DNA of 64,000 bases from Triglochin maritima (GCA_963682175.1 OY821775.1:5332001-5396000); one strand, 5' to 3'; numbered from the stretch's first letter, positions 1-12,539 are shown. Translations and numbers: made by a program. Notes: generated by a model from the letters alone, not told the origin.

Positions 1-193
1 GTTAATTGAGTTGGATTTTGCTGGAAATTGAAAGTTATTCTACTTTTTCTGCAAAGTAAAATAACTTCACTTGGGTGGAATACCTAACAAGCTAATATCA
101 CTTGGGTAATTGTAAAATTATAAAAAAATTGTTAAATGCCTGAAAATGTTATTGATTTCTGGTCCTGTTTTGATGTTGGCTTTGTATATCTAG

Positions 194-276
194 GGGCCTT
201 CAATAATCGGATAGGACTTGTGGAGAAAAGAGAAAACGTCAAAGACAAGGCAAAGGAAGTTGACTTGAAAGTTTGA
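194..276 (+). CDS. Possible terminal exon of a gene entering from the left
   Basis: A pyrimidine-containing acceptor (TTTGTATATCTAG, ending at 193) is followed by an open stretch that ends at a TGA at 274-276. It starts with two bases completing a split codon and then encodes about 26 residues, beginning AFNNRIGLVEKRENVKDKAK and rich in Lys and Glu. The preceding 190 bases are AT-rich and intron-like. I do not recognise the protein and cannot see its upstream exons. The following 300 bases would be 3' UTR. This is an inference from one splice site and reading-frame plausibility only. Confidence 0.33.
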
Positions 277-653
277 AACTGAAATGGGAGTGATGTTGGC
301 GTTTTTGGTGTAATGAAGGAAAATAGAACCCAGTTGGGGTCATTTTTTGTGAACTTGTATGCTATTATATTTGAACTTCGTGCTTTAATTTCATTGGTTG
401 TCGAGTATTTTGTTGTTGGTTACTTGTTAAACAGTTAAACACGAGCCTAGACTTAAATAGTTAAATGATAGTCTTAGTTAATTATTATTTGCAGGTTTAA
501 ATTTAATATTTATGCTTGCATTCAAATATTTATGTTGATCACTTCATTTTTGTTTACAGGTTTTAATTAAGTTATTTTACATATGCATATTTTTGTTGAA
601 TTGTTCATAATTTAATCACTTGGTTATTACTTATTATGTAAAAAAATAACAGG

Positions 654-850
654 AAAAATCGGTTCAATCGGTCGGACCATCGGTTGGACCGGCACTACGA
701 AATCGGTTCGGTTCAACCTTCGGTTCACAAAATGCTGACGTCATCATCGGTTGGACCAGGTTGAACCATCGGTTGGACCACTTTAAACCAAACTGAACTG
801 TTTTCGGTTTAGTGTTCGGTTCGGTTTTTAAAACCTTGGTTCAAACACCC
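654..850. repeat. CGGTT/GGACC-rich simple-motif repeat remnant
   Basis: The motifs CGGTTGGACC, GGTTCAACC and CGGTTCGGTT recur many times within about 200 bp, giving local dyad symmetry. Degenerate tracts like this occur in terminal regions of plant hAT-type elements, but I could not find a second terminus or a target-site duplication. The next 170 bases (880-1015) are a T-rich low-complexity tract. No gene is visible between 277 and 1329. Confidence 0.4.
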
Positions 851-1328
851 GGTTCGACGACCGAGTCGTTCGAATATTTCAATATTTTTTCGTTTTTTTG
901 TTTTGATTTTTTTAATTTTTGTTTTAATTTTTTTTTAATTTTTTTTGAAAATACTTTTTATAATTGTTTTGATTTTTTAGTATTTTTTAATTTTTTAAAA
1001 AACTTTTTCTTAGATGAACCCCGAAATAATGTGAGGAGAGAGGTGAGTTGTGGTTAAGAGTTGAATAGTGTAGGAAAGAAAAACAATTGAGTTGGAGAGA
1101 GAGAAAATTGATATGGAAGTGTGAGAAAACTGATTTTGAATATAGTGAAGAGAAAAAAAACTCATGACCATGTCGTCCGGATCATGGTTTCGGATGACCC
1201 TAGGACAAATCCTAGATTTTACGCATGTTATTGACTTCATCCCACGTGGACCCAACATTCATGTTTTCACCTGCTAAGTTTGCACATGAACATAATAATA
1301 CATTCATTTGCGATACCAAGCTTGAAAG

Positions 1329-1544
1329 TCGGGGTGTGCATATGGTCAGGACCAGACAATATGTTTTTCCAAGGTCTGGACCGAAGATCGCACCGGACCG
1401 GACCGGTAGGATTCGGTCTGGTATGGTCCGGTCCAAAACCGAATTTTTACCTCAATTTTTTTTAAAAAAAAACAAAAACCAGACCGGAACCAGAACCGGA
1501 ACCGAATTTTCAACGGGGTCCGGACCGATTTCTGTTCTCCCCTA
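1329..1544. mobile_element. hAT-like MITE, 216 bp, GGACCGG-rich
   Basis: The termini are imperfect inverted repeats: TCGGGGTGTGCA at the left, and TAGGGGAGAACA when the right end is read in reverse complement. They are flanked by an imperfect 8-9 bp duplication, cttgaaag on the left and ctccgaaag on the right. The interior is packed with CCGGACC and GGTCCGG motifs that let the element fold on itself. An 8-bp duplication with TAGGGGTG-type ends fits non-autonomous hAT elements. The short reading frames here are by-products of these motifs. Confidence 0.55.
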
Positions 1545-2294
1545 CTCCGAAAGTTAGACAAATTTGTTGTTTCTTGTAGTTCCTTTGTAATAATTGTAAA
1601 TTTTTGAGCACCTCAAGTAGTTGTTTTGAAAGCAAGTACATCCTTTGTCTTTGCTTCAATGATTATGGCTTACGATTTGGGTAGTCTTGACATAAATTTC
1701 ATAAACCAGATGTTATAGACTTATAGTCATGGTTGTCGAAAAAGCAAAAATAACATTTGAAATAATTTCCACCTTATATATCCCCAACAAACCAAGACCA
1801 GCTCAAATTCCCGTTGCGGGGGACCTAACCTTCCACAAATAGAATGACCTATAATATTGATCATGAAGAAAGAATCAATGTTGAGAATTAACAACACTTA
1901 AACCAAAATTTGAAGTCAAATCGTCCGTATGTAAACACGAAAGAAGCATGTTCTACATACTACCTCTTATGTATGTTCTGCGATACAGCATACTATTATA
2001 TAATAAACATCTAAATTCTACTGCCATAGATCTACTTAATCAATATAAATTATAGTAGTATGATCATGGTCCTACGAAGGAACCGAACCGCTAAACGTCA
2101 TCCGCGAATTACTTCAATCGTCCACGTCAATTACCATTTTGTCATTTTCTCTTTCTTACTTATTTCCTCTCTTCGTTCCACTCTCCCACCACCACACTCT
2201 CTTTATTTTCTTCCCAACATCAAATTTCAACCACAAAAAAAGTCTCGGAAAGCAGGAAACTACTCTTAATAGGCTTCCCTCTTTTCATACTACA

Positions 2295-3597
2295 TAGGAC
2301 TGTCAAGTTCTGCTCGGGATCGATGGATCGCTCGATTTTGCTCGAATCGTGGCTCGGATCGGTTAGTAACGAGCCGAGCACGAACAATGAAATCTACTCG
2401 ATAAGCTAAACGAGTCGTGCACGAGCAAACCCCGCTCGTTCAATGTCCACTCGGTGCTCACTCGATTATCACTCGAGATCCGATTACGCTATCCATTTAT
2501 CAAACTCATTTACCAAACTCATTATCCATTTATCAAACCTTATTTATTAAACTCATTACCCACCTACCAAACCTATTTACCAAACTCAATAACTCATTTA
2601 ACATACCAAATACCCAAATCTCCCCCACCCTCCGAATTCCGAATTCCCAAACCCTCACCTCACACCCCAAATCCAACCCTCCCTACGAAACCCTAACACC
2701 TCCTCCTTGTTGCCGTCGTCGTCGTCGTCTACTCCTCGCTGCCCTCTCCTCCTCACCGTCGTCTCCATCAAGCAAGAAATCAAATATGCTTGTTTCCAAC
2801 AACTCTATTGGAAATAGGACGAGTTAAGAGTGGTGGTCTCTAGATTTGGTGAAGGGTGTTGGGAGGATGCTTAAAGGGGGGATCTTAGTTGGGTCAGGAA
2901 TGCCGTTTTGGGGAACGTCGGATTCCAAGATTGTAAACACAAATGTGGGTCTATTTTTGTTGTTTTTTTAAGATTTTGATTTGAGTTCTTGGAAGAAGTT
3001 TCGTTATCATGTTGTGGTTTTGTTTTGTTAGTATTTGTTGTTACTGAAATTTTAATGTGATGATGTTTGTATTCTGATTTTCTTCGATTTTGTGTTAGAC
3101 TCTAGATGTATTTCCATCTAAAATATTAATGGAATTATTTAGACTTCTTTTAGCAACAAAAAAATCATTTACGAATAATCCTTGCTCCGTAGAGTGTTGG
3201 TTGCTTTGGTGATGATTTCTAATCCATCTTAATAGATTTTGGGTAGTATAGAAATGCTTGGATATTTTGGACCTAAATTTAGGTGTTCTTGATAATTTAG
3301 GCATCAAGGAGAAGAAGATATTTTAGGTGGAATGTGTTCTTATTGCTATGTGTTGGTGGTGCAATGTGTTGAGAATCACAAAATTGAACAAAAAAATCCA
3401 TAAACAAAAAAAGCTTTGATATAACATGTTTTCGAACAGTTAACGAGCCAATCCGCTCGCGAGCGGGAGTCGAGCCGAGCACGAGCGGAATTTTCGGTTG
3501 ACTACCTTATAGAGCGAGCGGCGAGCACAACAAATTTCTTATTGAGCCGAGCTCGAGCATGCTTGGCTCACTCGATAAGAGATCGTTTACACCCCTA
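2295..3597. mobile_element. Non-autonomous hAT element, GCTCG-rich ends, perfect 8-bp TSD
   Basis: The 8-bp sequence atactaca is present immediately outside both ends (2287-2294 and 3598-3605). The ends are inverted repeats: TAGGACTGTCAA on the left and TAGGGGTGTAAA for the right end in reverse complement. Subterminal DNA on both sides is full of GAGCCGAGC and GCTCG motifs, a layout common in plant hAT elements. The 1.3-kb interior has no intact transposase. It contains a CT-rich, CCTCCTCC/GTCGTCGTC stretch (2620-2770) resembling the 5' leader of a coding gene. Confidence 0.75.
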
Positions 3598-3605
3598 ATA
3601 CTACA

Positions 3606-4606
3606 ACAACAAAAATAAACATGAAAAATAAAATCGAAGTAAGAATGCGGTGATGACAGCTCCTGCGGGGACGCTGAATGATTTTTAAATGAGACGTGAC
3701 ATAATGAGAATTAAATGAGAGAGACGTCCTAATTAGACGTCCCAACCAAAATTTTAAATAGGATGGGATATAATGAAAAATAAATGGTAAAATGTTAATT
3801 GATCATGGACGACAAATAGTAATACCCGGAAGTAAAGGGCATTCACTTGGGCCTTTTCACGATTCCTCTGAATACCAAATCGTGCAACGTGCCCTAGAAG
3901 TTAGTGAGCCTTGAGTTTTTCTTCCAAAACTTTATGTCCCTCAAGGCCTCATGGCTCATGTCCTAACTTTGAAAGACAACTCTGACACAACGTAAGTGAT
4001 TGAAATGTCCTAGTGTCATCAAACCTTCTAAATTGGGTTAGAACTTATAAACACGCATTCACCATCATCATTGCTAAAAAGACATTGTGATTTGTGAAGC
4101 TGAAGCATGCCTAAATTCTATCATGATTCCTAAAATGACAGTGGGACTTCAGAATTTTTATCAAATCAGTTGTTCCACCACAGTGACCACACCATGGTCC
4201 ATGTTTCATGAATGATGAAACTCACAAAATACAATGGTAAGTAACGCTCTTTCTCTTCTTGTATGTTACTTTACTCTTTCAAATTTCTTTCTGAGAATAT
4301 ATTATATCGACGAAACACATACATTTATAATAAACACACACAAGTTCTGAATAATAACAGAGATACAAGGAAGGGTTCAAAATACAAGGAGTCAAGGGAC
4401 TTTGAAATCGCTGCTTTCTACTACTACTACAAGAAAACACACAACTACCTATGAGGCTATCTATGATCTACCATTATTTTATTTTCATGAAGCAAGGGTG
4501 TACTTCTCTACTGTCCCTATCTACAGCTCACCTCTGTTTCACACTTTCACCCACTGAGCTCATTCATCACAGAAAGTGACTAATTTCAAACAAAACACAC
4601 GCACAC
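3606..4606. other. Spacer without recognised gene
   Basis: AT-rich sequence with short frames only. The 63-residue frame near 4263 has no recognisable motif or coding bias. I see no RNA gene or convincing repeat boundary. Confidence 0.5.
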
Positions 4607-4616
4607 AAAGTGACAC

Positions 4617-5125
4617 TGGTGTTCATAAAAAAAAGGTTAATTACATCTGAATTATGTTTTGATATCACTTTGTCTCCTTAAAGTTTCAAAGTTAACAGTT
4701 AACTCCCCTGAGTTTTAATTTTGTAACACTTTGTCCCATTGAACTTCAAAAACTCATTATTTAACACACATTCGACGTTTTTTTCCTAATTTTTTGTTGT
4801 TGTAACCCTAATACACTATTAAACCTATATTTACGTGAAAGATTGGATCGAAACGGAAGTCGGATATGGTTGGAATTTGGGTCAGATTGAGTGTCAATCC
4901 AAACCATATCCGACTTCCGTTTCGATCCAAACTTTCACGTTAATATAAGATTAGGAGTGTATTAGGGATACAACAAAAACAATTAGGAAAAAAAACGTCG
5001 AATGTGTGTTAAATAATGAGTTTTTGAAGTTCAAGGTAGTAAAATGTTACAAAATTAAAACTCAGGTGAGGTAACTGTTAACTTTGAAATTTCAGGAGGG
5101 CAAACTGTAATTAACCCAAAAAACC
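4617..5125. mobile_element. Fold-back MITE with 10-bp TSD, Mutator-like
   Basis: The two halves are reverse complements along nearly their whole length, with the turn around 4873-4895 (GTCGGATATGGTTGGA on one side, CCAAACCATATCCGAC on the other). The arms end in GGTTAATTAC and GTAATTAACC. The direct repeat aaagtgacac occurs perfectly on both sides (4607-4616 and 5126-5135). A 9-11 bp TSD with long inverted repeats points to a Mutator-type MITE. The element could form a roughly 240-bp stem, making it a possible small-RNA source. Confidence 0.7.
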
Positions 5126-5135
5126 AAAGTGACAC

Positions 5136-7070
5136 CGTCGTGTCCTTTTGTTGTGTTTTTGTTGGAGTAGCCGCTCTTTTTTATCATTGTCTCTAATTGC
5201 TGTTCATGCCTTCCTGTCGCTGTAGTCTGTAGTGTGAACATACGTACTCAATTAGTATAGAATCCGATCGACCTTCAATGTGCTAGTGACATTCTTGTCG
5301 CTATCTTTCGGCATTACAAACATTTTATTACCTACAAGACAAGGAATTTAGACAACAGCCGACAATTTGTCCTGAATGTCGTAAATATCCAGTTTGGTGT
5401 AATATGGTTTTACGAAGTCAAGATCAATATAACATCCCTGACCGATTGGATGTTGATTTTTTCCACCACTATAACCAAGTGAATCATGGGATTCATATAT
5501 ATGCTTAGGAGATCATAGCTTAGTATAAGTTGAATTCACACAACATAGCGTTGCTAAATTGATTTGCTCCGGATGTATCTATCAATAATGGATACAACTT
5601 TTAACATAAAAATGTCATAATTTACTCACAGTTAACATGTAACCGTATTTCACCTGTTGAATGAATACCGTACAATAGAAGACAAGCATGACATGTCCAA
5701 AGAAGATAAATCACCAGTCGAATTCTCCTTTTCTTCTTGGCAAATGATTAACTCAAATTAGTGTGCACGAATCACTTGGACCCCAAAATAAAATAAAATA
5801 GATACAAGTCTTCGCTGACCCCACCATGCATGGGGATGACGCACGTACTGCCATAACGGTTCACGTCGGAGAAGCACATCAGTAAGGAATTCACACTGTC
5901 TGATCAAATCGTGGAACCTTGACCGTAGAATTTCTGTGCACACACGATTTATCATACAATCTTTCACCACGAGGAGTAGAGTCATACTCAGTCGCACATA
6001 TCAACCTCCAATTTTGAAATAACCGGAAGAATTACCGAACTGCAAGAAACAAACAACTAAATGTATATTTTATTGCATAAAAAATGTTACAACTTACAAA
6101 TATTAAAAAAGAAATAAATTTTGGTACCATAATTAAGATTTGTCACTTTCGTCGTGTGAATAAGAAATGAAGTCAAAATGAATGACTTTGGTTGGTGACA
6201 ATTAAATTAACAACCACTTTGAGATAATCAATACCATGGAACGGCCAACAATTTTTTTGTCATGTTTGAGATGCTTAGAACTTAAAAGGGAAATATAAGA
6301 TAGTACATAAAGAAACAATTAAATTAGCAAGTAAAATTCTTAGTATTGAGCTAATGCGAAGTCATTGTTGAATCGCTACGAGTAAGCAGGTTATTTTAGT
6401 ATTGTATTATAGGGCAAGGATAGAATAAGACCTTTTTTAATTTTGAGTCAGTCTCCCCATGGTTTGCAAAATCTGACTATCACTCATATTTGTTGTACTG
6501 CAAATCAAAAATCAATGAATTTTGACGATTCAAAAATAAAAATTACAAAAATATTACTTCAAATTTACATTTCATTCCAACACGCTATTATATTACGACA
6601 ATATAATAATATTACTTACGTATGATTTATATTACTGTTAAATTATTCATGTTACGTCATACTTATTAGACAAAGTTGTATGAAATCCACCATTTTTCAA
6701 ATTCATTCCAACACGTAATATAATACTATTACAACACAATAATACTACTGATGAAAGTATATTTTTACTGTTCAACCACCGATATTACAGCTCATTACTG
6801 CGCTTACTTTAAACTTTCGATAATATTACATATTGGAAGTTTTTATCACCCAACTTAAAAATGTTAAAATTTAATTAAAATACTATAATGTCTTCTTAAA
6901 AAAGCATTAAACTCACGTGAAACGTCGCAAGTGGCGCACACCCCAATTTATAACACCCACGACGCCATCCTCTTCATCCTGACACCTCCAAACTCCAAAC
7001 CGTTCCACTTCCACTCAAAAGTCCAAACCCAACCAACCAAAACACTAATCCACCCTCGATCTAACCAACC
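5136..7070. other. AT-rich intergenic region upstream of the 7071 gene
   Basis: No convincing coding sequence. The 79-residue minus frame at 5758-5997 lacks a family signature. The last 170 bases become GC-richer and pyrimidine-rich, as expected of a 5' UTR. An AATTTATAAC string at 6944-6953 is the best TATA-like candidate for the downstream gene, but at about 120 bp from the ATG it is distant. Confidence 0.4.
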
Positions 7071-7607
7071 ATGAACGACCTCTACCTCACCGACGGCGAT
7101 CCCTTCTGGCCGTGCCGGGCCCACTTGTGGCTGGCCTCCCCCGGCGTCTGCCCCCTCTGCCTCCGCGACCGCCTCCTCCTCCTCTGCTCCGACTGCGCCT
7201 CCCTCCGCCCCTGCTCCTGCTCCAGTGCGGCCTCCACCTCCTCCTCCTTCACCACAACCACCTCCGATTCGATCTCGATCGGGACGATCGGGGCCGTCGG
7301 ACGCGTGTCGGATCTGATCCACGAGGAGCCGGCGTTCCGACGGTCGAGGTCGGCGGCGGTCCGGAATATCCTAGAGGAGAAGAAGGGGATGGGGTGGATG
7401 TGGCCGTTCAAGGGGAGGAAGAGGGAGGCAGAGGCGAAGATGTGTAGGTCGAGGTCTGTGGCGGCGGAAACGGGTTCGGAGGCGAGCGGAGGGGATTTGA
7501 GGTGGAGAAGGTGGAAGGGGTATTTTCCGAGCCCGATGAAGGCGTTCGGAAGCCGGAGTAAGAGGGCCGGGTTGGTGCAGCAGAGCTCGCCGATGTGCCG
7601 GGGATAG
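7071..7607 (+). CDS. Small Cys-rich plant protein with an OCTOPUS-like N-terminus
   Basis: An intronless frame of 178 residues with strong GC bias compared with its surroundings. The N-terminus has a Cys/His cluster: C15, H18, C27, C30, C39, C42, C48 and C50. The core VCPLCLRDRLLLLCSDC resembles the zinc-finger-like opening of OCTOPUS/DUF740 membrane-associated proteins, which is much shorter here than in the full-length family. A Ser/Thr-rich linker (51-68) follows, then EPAFRRSRSAAVRNI (about 84-98), a basic middle and a C-terminal FPSPMKAFGSRSKR patch. The Arg/Ser segments suggest peripheral membrane or nuclear association, but that is inference. The first in-frame ATG follows a CT-rich leader. 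The function is not established. I am confident it is a gene because codon bias and conserved-looking blocks agree. The family assignment is tentative. Confidence 0.8.
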   Translation: MNDLYLTDGDPFWPCRAHLWLASPGVCPLCLRDRLLLLCSDCASLRPCSCSSAASTSSSFTTTTSDSISIGTIGAVGRVSDLIHEEPAFRRSRSAAVRNILEEKKGMGWMWPFKGRKREAEAKMCRSRSVAAETGSEASGGDLRWRRWKGYFPSPMKAFGSRSKRAGLVQQSSPMCRG

Positions 7608-8235
7608 AGGATGGATAGATATATAGATAGAGTTTGTGTTTTCAGGTATTTTTCTGAGATTTATTTGTGTTTTTTTCCATTATATATGTATTTTGGAAGA
7701 GAAATTGTTACTTCTTTAGTTATTTTTATGGGGACAAATGTACAGGTTGTTTATTGAAATGTTGGGTTATATTTTTTTCCTTATTTTGTTTTTGTTGAGT
7801 TAGAGGTTAGTTATGGACTTGTGGAGTTTTGATTTTGTATTCGTTGAAGTACACAATGTTTTGATTTGCTTGAACAATATTTAGGGCGAAATTGTTTTCA
7901 GTTTTGACTAGCCTTGGACGATGAGGTTGTAAATTTTTGATTCGACAACGTTGATGGTTTAAAATAACATAATAATATGTTGGGTTTATGTATGTGCTAC
8001 GAAAACCAGAACTAATAAGTTATTGATAGTGAAAAGCATCGATCGACGAGACGTGGGGTTTGTTAACGTGTGGTTTGCGGAGGATACAAGTGGGAGTCCG
8101 TCGAGGTCACAGAGTTCACCAGGTGCACTACATCCTTAACCATACTATAAAACCCAGACATCCTTAAATCCACCCGACACCTCAGACTTTTTATTAATAA
8201 AAAAATGCAAACCAACCAACCGGGTGGAATTTCAA
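7608..8235. other. 3' flank and spacer
   Basis: T-rich sequence typical of a plant 3' UTR directly after the stop, then unremarkable spacer. No further gene is seen. Confidence 0.4.
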
Positions 8236-8657
8236 GCGCCCATCCCCCAAAATTCTACCCAGGCGCCTAGAGAATGTGCTTGGTGGGGGCACGTGTCCCC
8301 CACCATTGGTCATCTTTTTTCTTTTTTTTTTATCTTTTTTTATTTTTTGTTTTTGTGTTTAGAAAATATTTTTAAAATCATTTAAAATCGTTTTTTCAAA
8401 TATGTTTTTATGAAAATAAGTTTTTTATTTGTTTATATTTTCTAGAATTTTTTGATAATTTTTCGTGTTTTGCCTAAAATTGATCCCGAAATGACGTGTA
8501 GGGGAGAGAATGTAATGCGCTTGAGTTGTTTCTGGGTGTGGTTAAAAAAATTTAGGGGGTGGTTTGAGCTGACGTGGCGGAAAGAGAAGCTGACGTGGTT
8601 GAGAGAGAAACCAGAACGCTCGGGAACTGCCTGGGCGCCGTTAATGGTGCTATAAAT
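8236..8657. mobile_element. Harbinger-type MITE (approximate limits)
   Basis: The right end reads, in reverse complement, AGCACCATTAACGGCGCC. It is followed inward by paired CCACGTCAGC/CTCTC blocks that also sit at the left end of the element at 31212. Inside are a CACGTGTCCCCC block, shared with that element, and an AT-rich TTTTTCAAATATGTTTTTAT tract, shared with the copy near 58.2 kb. A TAA next to the right end is compatible with a 3-bp Harbinger target duplication. The left boundary is not clear. Confidence 0.5.
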
Positions 8658-8769
8658 GATTTATGGGTTTTGTCAGATTGTAGTTGCTTTCCTTTATCCG
8701 AATGGCTAATATTATGCCTAATTGCACTTGCAGGGGGTAAATTAATAGTCTTAGTGTGAATAACCAAGT

Positions 8770-10690
8770 TACCTCTGTCACCAATCTCTCCGGTGTTCGG
8801 TCCAGTGCCCAGCTGGTCACGAAGGCGACCAATCGAATCATGCTCCATATAATTTGAGTCAGCCGTGTACATAGACGTGCCAACTTTGGAGGGGTGGAAA
8901 ACATATCACCAAATGAGTTAGGGGCCCTAATCCCATTCGCCACCAAAAGTGCATCAAGGTTTGGAGAATTGTTGGAGCTGTGGAATCGGTTAGGCAATCG
9001 CTTGAAAAAAGGCCTCAACTTGAGTGTCCTTGCCTTCTAGAGGAGGGTTGTCCGACGTGGCTATGCCCCCAAACCAGGTGAGTTGCTACCATGTTTGGGG
9101 ACGTAAGGGTTTTTTTGGTCAGCCCCCTGTGGGAAGAGATATGGGTTTGGGTAAGCCCTGAAATTGTAATGGTTAAAAAATAGGTTGGGCCCCGAAATTA
9201 GAGCTCCCACGAGGTGCAGCACGGGGTTTGCAGCAAGGTCGAGCACTGGATGCTTGATGTGCAAATTGACGTTGCATAAGGACACCACCTGCCATCGTGC
9301 GAGGATGTGTCACGTACTGAGGCCAAAATGGTGGCTAGATCCCAAGTTGGGGTTGTTGGATCAGTGTTGCGTCAGGTTTCCCATATCGATGGTGGGGCAC
9401 CTGAGAAGGGTTCGATGTACTACTCCCAAGGCCGATGTGGATCATCGGAGCCTTGTTGCAGATTTGAGAATGAGTGCTTTGACGCTGACCATCAGTATTT
9501 TTTTTCCTGATTTACGACTATTAATTGGAGTAGCAGCTTTGGAGTTCGCGATCGATAATGACATCGGAGAACCTGGACGAGAGAGAGACATTCTCGTGCC
9601 CGGTGCCCTGACGAAGTGCTGCCCAGGGATTGAACTTCCTCCACAACCGGTGGTTCTGACGCCCAACCCACTTAGCCCCTTTATGGGACCGCTGGGTTTT
9701 TTCTTTGCAAATTGGGCATTTGCCTTTGTTCCTAAACCCCTTGTTGCCCTTTTGGTTGTCTCATGCTTACTAGGCCCATAGAAAAATTGGCCCAACAACA
9801 CAATAAATGGCGCAAAATGTTAATAGGCCTTGCAGTGTTTGTCATGGTCTGACCCACTTGTAAGCTGGGGTTGATTTTAGGACATAGGTGAAACTGGGGT
9901 TGGCATGCGTTGACCTTGCAGTGTGTTCGAAGGCTCCGCAAACTGTGGCTGCGCCACGAGCATGACTTTGTACACTACCGTAAGACAACATAACAATATT
10001 GCTTGAGCAACTGACGTCCCAGGGTGAACTTTAACCTTGATTCTCACAAAGAATAACACTGACTTGGAGAGAGTGTGGTCATCGATGGAGGTGAGGTCGC
10101 CAAACTCGAATGCATGCTCGTTGAAAATTGAAGTGGTCAAAAGGTGTTAAGGGACCTCCTGAACAGTGATCCAAGTTCTATTTCTAGTGGGAGAGTTTGG
10201 ATGGAGCCATAACTTTTGCTCAAATGTTTGAAGAGGATCTGGAACCCTTTGGAAGTGGAAAAGAGCGACTTGTATGTTTCTTTTGCCATTTCCGACGGGA
10301 AGGAAATTAGTAATTTGTTTGCAGCTGGTGCACGCTTATTAAATTCACCAATTTCTGACAATTTCCATTTGAGTTCGTCTTCAAGGACATAAGCTTCAGG
10401 AATGAGGCCATTATGAAGAGACACAAGCACATATCTACTTAACCCACACATTATCAATAATTTCATCCCCAGGTAATCCTCAAAATCTCCACTTTGCTAG
10501 TGTTTGACATGCTATAGGTGGTTGGAGGATCAATCGGTAACTGAGGGTTTGTGGTTTTTCTTTGTTTGTATGGGCATATATCAGCCTTATGATCATGTTA
10601 TCTACAATGGTAGCACAAGAAATCCTTGTTACACGTTGGTTTCTTGTGACCCAACTCACCACATTTATGACATGTCACAGAAGGACGATG
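8770..10690 (-). pseudogene. Decayed zinc-knuckle/DUF4283-like reading frame (LINE ORF1-like)
   Basis: Read on the minus strand, a CCHC knuckle appears first (CHKCGELGHKKPTC near 10610-10680). After several stops and frame changes comes a 109-residue open block (10137-10466) with LSEIGEFNKRAPAANKLLIS and later FGDLTSIDDHTLSKS in the adjoining frame. This pattern resembles the DUF4283 RNA-binding-like domain of plant LINE ORF1 proteins and related nuclear families. Below it lies a Pro/Ser/Lys-rich linker down to about 8770. No single frame runs through, so I regard it as a pseudogene. Placing the knuckle before the DUF4283 block is unusual for LINEs, so another origin is possible. Confidence 0.4.
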
Positions 10691-10826
10691 CCCTACTTTT
10701 AGAGTGGTGTCCTAAGGCAACCCTTCTGGGTGGCTTCTTACATTGGACTATTGTCCAACCAGATGCGTGAGACATTGAGTTTGTAGAGTCTCGAGATCCA
10801 TTAGCGTGATGTGATACAGTGGTCGT

Positions 10827-12300
10827 TGTTGATTTTTTGGTTTTAATCTATATTTTGATGATTTAATCAACTTGATCTTAATTATAATCAATGTAGAGTA
10901 GCACACATATTGCATGACATACATATTGCCTTGTGTTAACTTTTATAGGTGATCAAGACTTAAGAAAGAAATGAATTTTAGTAAAGACATGTAATCAAGC
11001 TCATTGAAGACATGTATTTTATATTTCTTTTGAGTCTCAAGAATTTTGTGTACTTGAGCATACTGGAGTAAATAATCAATCACATACACACTAGGTTCCT
11101 TACAAAAGTCATATTAGGTTCCTTTAAGAACATTTGGACTACAATATGTCACCTTAACTTAAACCGGAAAACACTTAAACCAAACTTCAAAACTGTCCGA
11201 GCCTAATCCGTCGACCGAAGTAGTTCTCAGTTCGACCAATTGGACCAGTTAAATCTGTTAGCCAATAATGTTAAAGTGGTCGACCATTTTAAGCATTTTG
11301 TTCGACCATCTACACGTGTTAAATGATTGATAGAGTTGTGTTATTCTCTAACGGTCGTATTTACAAAATCCCAGGATTTCTTGTGGCCCCCGGTCGAACG
11401 ATGCCTTCTTGGCGGTCAACCGGATGAAGACTTTTTTTGTCTTCCCAAGTGCATGTTATTTCGGTCGACCAAATCTAAACGTTTTGACAAACCCTCAAGT
11501 GTCTGTTAGTTTTCGGTTGACCGAACTATCCATTTAGTTCGACCGATAACGTAAGTGAACCTTAGTTACAACCGTAATTTGTTCGATCGTTGCTTGCTAG
11601 GTCGACTGATTGTTTCTGGACTTCATTTTTGGACGACTTCCGGTCGTTAGACCCAATTCGGTCAATTGTTAGTGCCAAGAACAGTGACCTGTGCTTTTCT
11701 GTTTTGTATTTCTTGCACAATCTATTACCTCTTATATCACAACGGCTATAACTCACTTAGATGTTATAAATAAGGGTTCCTAAACCTGATTTAAATAACT
11801 CTCCTACTCCTATTTGTCTCTTACTTTAGAGATATCAATTCAAACACTCAAAGCCTCCACTTTCACACTTTAGTCTCTATTCCAATCATACTCAATTATG
11901 CTCAAGTTAGAGAGTGCTTGAATCACTCAAGTTTGTTGTTGTCAAGAAAATTGTAAAGATTTCGATAAAAGCCCAAAACATCTCTCTCGGATTGTGAGAG
12001 GAAGGTCCAAGCTTGTGAGGGTGTACATAAAATTTAAAGTGTAAAGACATTCTCTTCCGGTCCGGAACGGGGAGTGATTAGTGAAGACGTAGGCGGAACT
12101 TGCGAGAGAGGACTAGGATTCAGGGGTTGATCCGAACCTCTATAAAAATCACCAGGTCTCTTTGCGATTTGCATATTTTCTTCCTTTACTTGCTTGTTTG
12201 TTTAAATTTCATTGTACATCTTTGATTAAGTAGAGATTTATTAAACTTAAAATTGATTAGAATTAAGGTCATACAAGATCTCCACAGCCACATATGATGG
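10827..12300 (+). mobile_element. Copia-type LTR, probably truncated at its 3' end
   Basis: It starts TGTTGATTTTTTGG. It contains the block GAGGACTAGGATTCAGGGG and then GAACCTCTATAAAAATCACC, a hallmark of the transcribed part of SIRE/Tork-like Copia LTRs, where GACGTAGG is followed by CCGAACC...TATAAATC. The region 11200-11660 is rich in GGTCGACC-like motifs, like the LTR at 30876. No matching CAACA end, primer-binding site or target duplication is visible, so the right limit is approximate. No polyprotein is nearby. Its identity as an LTR rests on the 12.1-kb block. Confidence 0.5.
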
Positions 12301-12539
12301 TTTCCTACCACTCTCAAGTCTTAAAAAGTACTTATTTGGAGAGTTTCCCTCCAAGAAGAACGTGTCTACATTAATGCTACTAGGGGAGCAGTCTGCCAAT
12401 TTGACAGGATAAAAGACCTCATACAAGTGCCTAATGGTCTAGAGTTAGGAAACCCCTAGTTAGCTAGGTCTTAATTACCTTGCTTACAAAAGAGATCTGG
12501 GATTAACTAAGTTAATTAAAACTACACTGGAGTCACATT

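Noticed and set aside
9185..9781. 198-residue plus-strand protein
   Set aside because: No motif. The opposite strand shows better evidence for a decayed DUF4283-type frame, so this is likely a shadow.
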